Shown one piece after another: positions 33,512 through 38,708 of a DNA stretch of 38,708 bases; position 1 is the stretch's first letter; the number at the start of each line of letters is the position of its first letter. The DNA is from Cyclobacteriaceae bacterium. GTDB taxonomy: Bacteria; Bacteroidota; Bacteroidia; Cytophagales; Cyclobacteriaceae. The notes under the pieces were generated by a model, which was not told the DNA's origin, did no database searches, and saw only the letters and a list, made by a program, of their open reading frames with translations. Where the stretch lies: contig JALHRJ010000041.1 in the NCBI GenBank assembly GCA_022841475.1, positions 1-38,708 on the forward strand, in the 5' to 3' direction. A program made the position numbers and the translations under genes.

Positions 33512-33735
33512 TTATATCTTTCTTTTAGGTCTGTAGTTTTATATTCAACTTCCTCCGCCTCCAAAAACGAAAAAGACTTTGACTCTGCTGCTAACCTGCT
33601 TATCCCTTCGCTAATAATTTTGTCGTCAATCCGAGTTAATAGAAACTCAATAAAATCGGAGGCTTCCAATAATTTTTGATCAGGAAGCTTTGTCAGGTCT
33701 TCAATTGTCTTTTTAATAAGTAACTCCCTGCTCAT
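33508..33735 (-). CDS. Antitoxin of a degraded MazF-type module
   Basis: A 75-residue protein. The N-terminal half is predicted helical (LLIKKTIEDLTKLPDQKLLEASDFIEFLL) and the C-terminal half is charged (AESKSFSFLEAEEVEYKTTDL), fitting a small antitoxin. Its TGA overlaps the GTG of the following toxin remnant, as in many TA operons. The family was assigned mainly from context. With the toxin dead it may persist as a decoy or by chance. No other function is visible. Confidence 0.7.
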   Translation of the reverse strand: MSRELLIKKTIEDLTKLPDQKLLEASDFIEFLLTRIDDKIISEGISRLAAESKSFSFLEAEEVEYKTTDLKERYK

Positions 33736-33804
33736 AGCAAATCGTTTAGAGACCGAATATAAGAATCTTTAACCAAAAGAAAATGCCTAAAAGATATCAG
33801 TTGA

Positions 33805-34386
33805 TTACCTAACCACTTCCTTCTCAATCAACAGGATAAGAATGTGGATGATTTTGATATGAACTTCCTGAATACGGTCGGCATAGCCGAAGTGGGGCAC
33901 GCGCAATTCAATGTCGGCCAGCGGAGCGAGTTTACCGCCATCTTTTCCCGAAAGGATAATGACTTTCATCCCTTTCTCTTTAGCTGTTTGTGCGGCATTG
34001 ATGATGTTGGCTGAGTTTCCACTTGTACTAATGCCTAACAACACATCTCCTTTGTTTCCCAGTGCTTCGAGGTAGCGTGAAAACACAAACTCATAGCCAT
34101 AATCATTGCTAACACACGAGAGATGACTGGGATCGCTTACACAAATCGCGGGTAACGCTTTGCGATTATCGCGATAACGACCGGTAAGTTCTTCGGCAAA
34201 GTGCATGGCATCGCAATGCGAACCACCATTGCCACAGGAAATAACTTTGCCGCCTTGTTTTATAGCATTGGCAATTGCTTTTGCCGCGACTTCAATTGTC
34301 GCCAGGTTCTTTTCGTCTTTTAAAAAGCTTTGAAGGACTTCTGCTGCCTGATTAAGTTCAGCCGATATCAGCGATGCATAACTCAT
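33805..34386 (-). CDS. gmhA: Sedoheptulose-7-phosphate isomerase GmhA
   Basis: A 193-residue SIS-domain isomerase. It converts sedoheptulose 7-phosphate to D-glycero-D-manno-heptose 7-phosphate, the first step of ADP-heptose synthesis. [52 protein letters not shown] and the C-terminal [16 protein letters not shown] are characteristic. Its start is directly adjacent to the stop of the membrane protein gene, with no gap. Part of the envelope operon with the MsbA-like exporter and the Wzi-like barrel. Confidence 0.94.
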   Translation of the reverse strand: MSYASLISAELNQAAEVLQSFLKDEKNLATIEVAAKAIANAIKQGGKVISCGNGGSHCDAMHFAEELTGRYRDNRKALPAICVSDPSHLSCVSNDYGYEFVFSRYLEALGNKGDVLLGISTSGNSANIINAAQTAKEKGMKVIILSGKDGGKLAPLADIELRVPHFGYADRIQEVHIKIIHILILLIEKEVVR

Positions 34387-34713
34387 CTACTTGGTGGCGG
34401 GAGGATTTTCTTTTATCACAGGTTTTGCTGACTCCTGGAAGTCATAGACTTTCGCTTTCAGGGTATTATTTTCAAGTCGCAAGGTATCCTGTTCTTTCTG
34501 CGCATTCCGGGTCTCCAGAAAATGCCAGATTAAATCAACCAGAAACAAACCGATGCCCAATACAGCACCATACTTCAAGAGCGAAAGTTTCCCATAAAGT
34601 TGTGAGAGCAGACCAAAGTCTTCTTTGTTGGACTCTATGTATATAACAAACATGAGTATCGCGAAGTGATACACTCCGAAGATACCAAAGAAAATGCGCC
34701 TGCGTTGATTCAT
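34387..34713 (-). CDS. Small membrane protein with coiled-coil tail
   Basis: A 108-residue protein with two membrane segments (about residues 8-26 and 47-66). A charged coiled-coil-like tail follows (RNAQKEQDTLRLENNTLKAKVYDFQE), and the end is Pro-rich. I start at the ATG at 34713 (MNQRRR); the frame extends back to 34761 but the added residues are unremarkable. It sits between the MsbA-like and gmhA genes and is probably cotranscribed. I do not recognise the family. Confidence 0.7.
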   Translation of the reverse strand: MNQRRRIFFGIFGVYHFAILMFVIYIESNKEDFGLLSQLYGKLSLLKYGAVLGIGLFLVDLIWHFLETRNAQKEQDTLRLENNTLKAKVYDFQESAKPVIKENPPATK

Positions 34714-34800
34714 GCTGCAATCGTTGTAAGTGACAAACTTAGGCTTTTTCCGGCAAAGCAAAAATTACAATCCGCCTCAAAACCTTGCATGTTTATTGGG

Positions 34801-36633
34801 TCATCGTTCTGCGTTCTGGATCGCCACCAATTTGCGGTATAAGCCATTCTGACTATTGAGTTGCTCGTGGGTACCACGTTCACCAATTTCACCATTTTGA
34901 ATTACAACAATTTCATCAGCATGCTGAATGGTGCTAAGCCGGTGCGCAATCACAATGGACGTGCGATTTTTCATTAGGTTAAATAGGGCCTCTTGTACGA
35001 GTTTCTCTGATTCCGAATCCAATGCCGAAGTAGCTTCATCCAAAATAAGAATAGGTGGATTCTTTAATACTGCCCTGGCAATACTTAATCGCTGCCGCTG
35101 GCCACCGGAAAGTTTAGACCCGCGCTCACCGATCAAAGTCTGGTAGCCATTTTCTGATTGTACAATAAAATCATGGGCGTTGGCAATGCGGGCGGCCTCG
35201 ATCACACGCTCTTCACTTGCATCGGGCATTCCAAAAGCAATGTTATTGAAAATAGTATCATTAAAGAGAATCGACTCTTGCGTAACTACCCCGATTTGTT
35301 TTCGCAACGACTCGAGTTCATAATCTGTAATCGAGACGCCATCCACTAAAACCTGTCCTTCGGTGGGATCATAAAAGCGTGGTATTAAATCGGCAAGAGT
35401 CGACTTGCCCCCACCCGATGGACCTACCAGTGCCAATGTCTTTCCCTTTGTAATGGTGAGGTTTATATTCTTCAATACCGGTTCGGTGTCGTAGGCAAAG
35501 CTTACATTCTTGAATTCAATTTCTTTTTCAAAAGACTTTAGCTCACTGGCCCCTGGCTTACTTTTAATAACAGGCTGCTGATCAATTAATGCAAAAATGC
35601 GTGCAGCCGAAGCGGTGCCACGCTGCAAGGAAGTAATACCATTGGAAAAGTTTTTGGCTGGTTGAATAATCATCGCAAACACAGCCAGGAAGCCAAGAAA
35701 TCCTTCTGGTTCCAACGTGGAATTCTCACTCAACACCATATTTCCGCCAAAGAAAATGATCCCGGCAATAATCATCACACCCAGCATTTCCGAAACGGGC
35801 GAGGCCAATTCATTTTTATACGCCATCGACTTACTGGTCTTGCGATAGAAACTACTCTCCGCTTCAATTTTATTGATCACAAAATTCCGGGCATTGAAGG
35901 CTTTGATCACGCGCATGCCTCCAAATGTTTCATCCAGAATATTGAGTATCCGTCCCAGCGATTCCTGACTTTGAGTAGCTTGTCTTTTTAGTCGCTTGAT
36001 AATCTCCGCTAACACTCCGCCTGTTAAAGGCAATACCAGTAACGTGAATAATGTAAGCTTGGGAGAAATGGTGAACAACACAAAAAAATACACGATAATG
36101 GTGATGGGTTCTTTTAGTACCGCTTTGAGACTATTCATCACCGCGCTTTCTACTTCCGTTACATCGTTGGTAAATCGTGAAATCAAATCGCCTTTGCGTT
36201 CATTATTAAAATAACCGATATGAAGTTGTGTTACTTTTCTGAAAATATCCATCCGGATATTTTTCACGAGATCTACACGGATTTTGGTAGCCATCACGCG
36301 TTCCAAAAACCTAAACACATTCGCCAACACAACACAGATTACAATCAACCCACAAATAAAGAGCAACGCATTTAATTGTCCATTCTCTTTAATGATGGTG
36401 ATGAAGTAATGATTAAAAACTCCAATCAGGTAATCCGTTGAAAACTCAAACGCTGGCATCGCAGGAATCGCTGCTTGTTCTTTGTCTTGTTTAAATAAAA
36501 CCGTAAGCATCGGGATGACCAGCACAATATTGAATGCGCCAAAAATGATTCCCAAAATTGAATATCCAAAAAAGAAAACTAAACGGGTTCTTAGTTTATT
36601 GGCGTACGCAAGAATTCGCAAGAAGCTCTTCAT
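34801..36633 (-). CDS. msbA: ABC exporter, MsbA-like (lipid A/lipid flippase type)
   Basis: A 610-residue half-transporter: a six-helix permease domain (about residues 15-340) with an ABC_membrane pattern, then an ATPase domain. The ATPase has Walker A LVGPSGGGKSTLADL, the signature LSGGQRQRLSIARAV, Walker B LILDEATSALDSE and H-loop IVIAHRLSTI. Such homodimers export lipid-linked or hydrophobic substrates; in this operon an LPS precursor role is reasonable, but the actual substrate is unknown. It follows the Wzi-like gene by 9 bp. Confidence 0.9.
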   Translation of the reverse strand: MKSFLRILAYANKLRTRLVFFFGYSILGIIFGAFNIVLVIPMLTVLFKQDKEQAAIPAMPAFEFSTDYLIGVFNHYFITIIKENGQLNALLFICGLIVICVVLANVFRFLERVMATKIRVDLVKNIRMDIFRKVTQLHIGYFNNERKGDLISRFTNDVTEVESAVMNSLKAVLKEPITIIVYFFVLFTISPKLTLFTLLVLPLTGGVLAEIIKRLKRQATQSQESLGRILNILDETFGGMRVIKAFNARNFVINKIEAESSFYRKTSKSMAYKNELASPVSEMLGVMIIAGIIFFGGNMVLSENSTLEPEGFLGFLAVFAMIIQPAKNFSNGITSLQRGTASAARIFALIDQQPVIKSKPGASELKSFEKEIEFKNVSFAYDTEPVLKNINLTITKGKTLALVGPSGGGKSTLADLIPRFYDPTEGQVLVDGVSITDYELESLRKQIGVVTQESILFNDTIFNNIAFGMPDASEERVIEAARIANAHDFIVQSENGYQTLIGERGSKLSGGQRQRLSIARAVLKNPPILILDEATSALDSESEKLVQEALFNLMKNRTSIVIAHRLSTIQHADEIVVIQNGEIGERGTHEQLNSQNGLYRKLVAIQNAER

Positions 36634-36642
36634 CGAATAGAA

Positions 36643-38313
36643 TTAGAAATCATATGACCGTTGCGGAATATTCCAGCGCAAAGCTAAAGAAGTTAACGAT
36701 GTATTAGAGTTGTAAGCAGCTAAATCACTTTTGCTCTGACGGAAAATCTGCTTGCCATCAATAAATAAATTATGCTTCAGCATATACGAGGCGGTAAAGT
36801 CAACAAACAATATTGTATTGCTGTTGCCCTGGCCAATCGCGTTGTTGTATTCCTGTTCCCTCGTAGTGCTGTATTTCAAAATATTGCCACCCCAGTTCTG
36901 ATCTACATCATCGCGCCCGGTTTTAGCATAAAATGTTTTTGCGATTACGTTAAGTTTAGGAAAGGGCTGATACCGAATAATCCCAACCCATTCATTAAAA
37001 TTCGCTCCCAGCGGATGCGCCAGCGATTGCCGGTAGTTACTATAACTTCCATATTGTGAATAATGTGAATAAGTATATGGCCGCACTGCATTGTACTCAA
37101 CTTGCAGATCAAGGTTAGAGACGCCAAACGCATCAATATATTTTGCACCTGCCTGCAGAGCCCACTTATTTGCCCACCAGCCATTGCCTGCCGAGATCTC
37201 ATCCCACAAAAATTCATCGAGCACAAACTGACCATAAATGGAAACTCCCTTAAAAGCATTCCACTTGGCATCCATACCCAACAAGGCATTATCGCTACTA
37301 CCAAATTGTTGTTCAATGGCTCGGTAAAAAATAACCGGATTCAGATAACTCAAGTCGAAGGTGTTATCATTAACAGAATCCTTCGGACTAAACACCACCG
37401 ATTCAAAAATTCCAAGGTTCAGTTTCTTTCCAATGTTGAAAGAGGCATGGTGATAGGCAACAAACTTTTCAGGGTAACGCTGATTGCCTGAGGTGCGGGC
37501 ATCCGCTGCCATCCGGTTAATCTGGAAGAGATAATTCAGCTTCCACACCTTAACATTGGTGCGAAGAAATAAATTGGGTGGCGAATAATCTGAAAAAATT
37601 AAGGATCGATAACCATTGCCGGTAAAGGTGCGGTCATTGCCAAACTGCATGTAAATATGCTTGCTGATATTAAAGTCAATGTAGGCGCGGGCCTGAAAAA
37701 AGTCAACACCATTTTCTTTAAAAGTTTTCCAGAATCCTTCATGTGGAATTACTCTGTTCCGGGTGAAATCTTCACTTACATACAGGGGCAATATTGATTG
37801 ATTCTCACCAATGAATGTATAGAAACCCACCTTGCGATCAACCATACCCCGGATTTCAACGCCCCGGGTGTTAATGGTTAAGGGAACATCCAACCGACTA
37901 TCTGACCCTACACCAAGATATAACACGGGACTAACATGCAAATCAAACTCTGGAATATCTACATAGACTAAATCTGATTTATTTTTATACAGGCTTTTCA
38001 GTACAGGCTTCTTGCTGGTATTGGTTTCTGAGCGACTCCACTCCCAGCTATCATTGCGCAGATACGCGAGGTTATATTGATCACTGCGTGATGAAAAAAG
38101 TGAACCGGTTGCCGCAAGGGTATCTAAATATTTTATGATGGCATCGCGCTTATAGGGTTTCACGGAAGTGAAGAATCCCGGCACAATCCTGCCGGATTTT
38201 ATTTCATAGCGATCAATCCAGTGATAATAGTCTTCATTGAGTGTAGCATTGGTACTTTGAGCTACACCTGATAGCATATAAAAAACAAAGACAAACGATA
38301 AAAAGTACTTCAT
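36643..38313 (-). CDS. Outer-membrane barrel, Wzi/RemB-like
   Basis: A 556-residue exported protein (signal peptide MKYFLSFVFVFYMLSGVAQS). After an N-terminal helical stretch it is built of amphipathic strands with aromatic girdles, such as RAYIDFNISKHIYMQFGN, YLFQINRMAADAR, FGVSNLDLQVEYNAVRPY and ASYMLKHNLFIDGKQIFRQ. It ends RWNIPQRSYDF. The pattern matches capsule assembly Wzi-type barrels and the gliding-associated RemB group of Bacteroidota. The FVAYHHASFN and NGYRSLIFSDYSPPNLFL segments are typical of this group. Precise role cannot be fixed. It overlaps the upstream PIN-domain gene by 1 bp. Confidence 0.78.
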   Translation of the reverse strand: MKYFLSFVFVFYMLSGVAQSTNATLNEDYYHWIDRYEIKSGRIVPGFFTSVKPYKRDAIIKYLDTLAATGSLFSSRSDQYNLAYLRNDSWEWSRSETNTSKKPVLKSLYKNKSDLVYVDIPEFDLHVSPVLYLGVGSDSRLDVPLTINTRGVEIRGMVDRKVGFYTFIGENQSILPLYVSEDFTRNRVIPHEGFWKTFKENGVDFFQARAYIDFNISKHIYMQFGNDRTFTGNGYRSLIFSDYSPPNLFLRTNVKVWKLNYLFQINRMAADARTSGNQRYPEKFVAYHHASFNIGKKLNLGIFESVVFSPKDSVNDNTFDLSYLNPVIFYRAIEQQFGSSDNALLGMDAKWNAFKGVSIYGQFVLDEFLWDEISAGNGWWANKWALQAGAKYIDAFGVSNLDLQVEYNAVRPYTYSHYSQYGSYSNYRQSLAHPLGANFNEWVGIIRYQPFPKLNVIAKTFYAKTGRDDVDQNWGGNILKYSTTREQEYNNAIGQGNSNTILFVDFTASYMLKHNLFIDGKQIFRQSKSDLAAYNSNTSLTSLALRWNIPQRSYDF

Positions 38314-38708
38314 TAGCCCAATGAACTTATGTATTGATCAACTGTATTCGCAACGTTAGGAAATTCCTGAAGAATCTTTTTATCAAACGTAATCAAAGGC
38401 CGCATTGTCTTTTTTGCTAAGGCTACATATTCGCAATCATAAGAAGAGCACGTGGATTGATTTACCAGATTTATGACTTCCGTGGAATCTACTTCCAGGT
38501 AAGAACCCATCATGCGGCTTTCCTTTTGCGCAACTAACCACTTTACTTCCTCTAATGTATAAAGTCTCTTTCTTAAATAGGCAGCCGCAATGTTCCGAAA
38601 CTCACTTCTACACAAATCCGGGGCAGTCCAATCCGGATCCACTTCATAAAGTTTAGCCACCTTTTCAAAATTGGGGGATTTCAGCCAAAAATACGCCAGT
38701 ATGTTGGC
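38313..38708 (-). CDS. PIN-domain (VapC-like) toxin, 5' end outside window
   Basis: A partial gene; its first codons lie beyond the right edge. The visible frame begins ANILAYFWLKSPNFEKV, which continues a typical (D)xNILAYF start, and runs to the stop at 38313. The PIN-domain core VDSTEVINLV, the block SSYDCEYVALAKK and the C-terminal ITFDKKILQEFP fit VapC-type RNases. The missing N-terminal Asp would be the first catalytic residue. An antitoxin, if any, would lie upstream outside the window. Its stop overlaps the Wzi-like start by 1 bp. Confidence 0.82.
   Translation of the reverse strand, partial: ANILAYFWLKSPNFEKVAKLYEVDPDWTAPDLCRSEFRNIAAAYLRKRLYTLEEVKWLVAQKESRMMGSYLEVDSTEVINLVNQSTCSSYDCEYVALAKKTMRPLITFDKKILQEFPNVANTVDQYISSLG

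Overview
The window reads as chromosomal DNA of a Bacteroidota bacterium, most likely order Cytophagales. The evidence is two proteins with type IX secretion (T9SS) C-terminal sorting domains, Bacteroidota-type promoters (TTTG-N19-TAnnTTTG before the tRNA gene), no consistent Shine-Dalgarno sequences, and families typical of the phylum (DUF5117/DUF4953 metalloprotease, PorT-like barrels, DUF4199, Wzi-like barrel, IVP-type four-helix bundle protein). The genus cannot be read from the sequence.

Layout. 0-8.2 kb: a secreted zinc metalloprotease (-); an operon of ECF-like sigma factor, one-span membrane protein and TonB-family protein (+); tRNA-Arg(ACG) with a clear promoter and terminator; an outer-membrane barrel; then rpoN, a PAP2-like membrane protein and a PaaG-like crotonase on the minus strand. 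8.4-16 kb: asnS, a double-domain universal stress protein, a secreted M28 peptidase with PDZ domain, a 6-phosphogluconate dehydrogenase, a tiny T9SS-CTD protein, Nnr and a small hypothetical protein, separated by several palindromic repeats. 16-19.2 kb: nuoA-B-C-D with a four-helix-bundle (IVP) gene and its inverted repeats wedged between nuoC and nuoD; nuoE onward is not here. 19.3-25.4 kb: a YpfJ-type metallopeptidase, small membrane and SRPBCC/DUF1801/DUF4199 proteins, an exported WD40-caspase protein, and a membrane-anchored LuxR-type regulator. 25.6-29.7 kb: a T9SS cargo protein, an SRPBCC protein, and a lemA-DUF3137-NTF2-like operon. 29.7-31.5 kb: the accessory hot spot, with REP hairpins, a REP-associated tyrosine transposase (RAYT), a cluster of DnaA-box-like sequences, a relic of comM and a frameshifted TonB-C-like gene. 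31.5-38.7 kb: comM, an antitoxin followed by a dead MazF/PemK toxin, then an envelope operon (Wzi-like barrel, MsbA-like exporter, small membrane protein, GmhA) preceded by a PIN-domain toxin that runs off the window.

Functionally this is mostly housekeeping (complex I, tRNA charging, NAD(P)HX repair, pentose phosphate pathway, envelope export). The unusual content is small-scale and repeat-driven: a selfish-looking IVP element that seems to have removed the native start codon of nuoD, a palindromic element translated inside an NTF2-like gene, a RAYT with its REP hairpins beside a possible replication origin, and a toxin-antitoxin pair whose toxin carries two inactivating lesions. I did not find a clear multi-gene novel defence or biosynthetic system. 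The closest candidates for second looks are the IVP element, the DnaA-box/REP region and the WD40-caspase gene.
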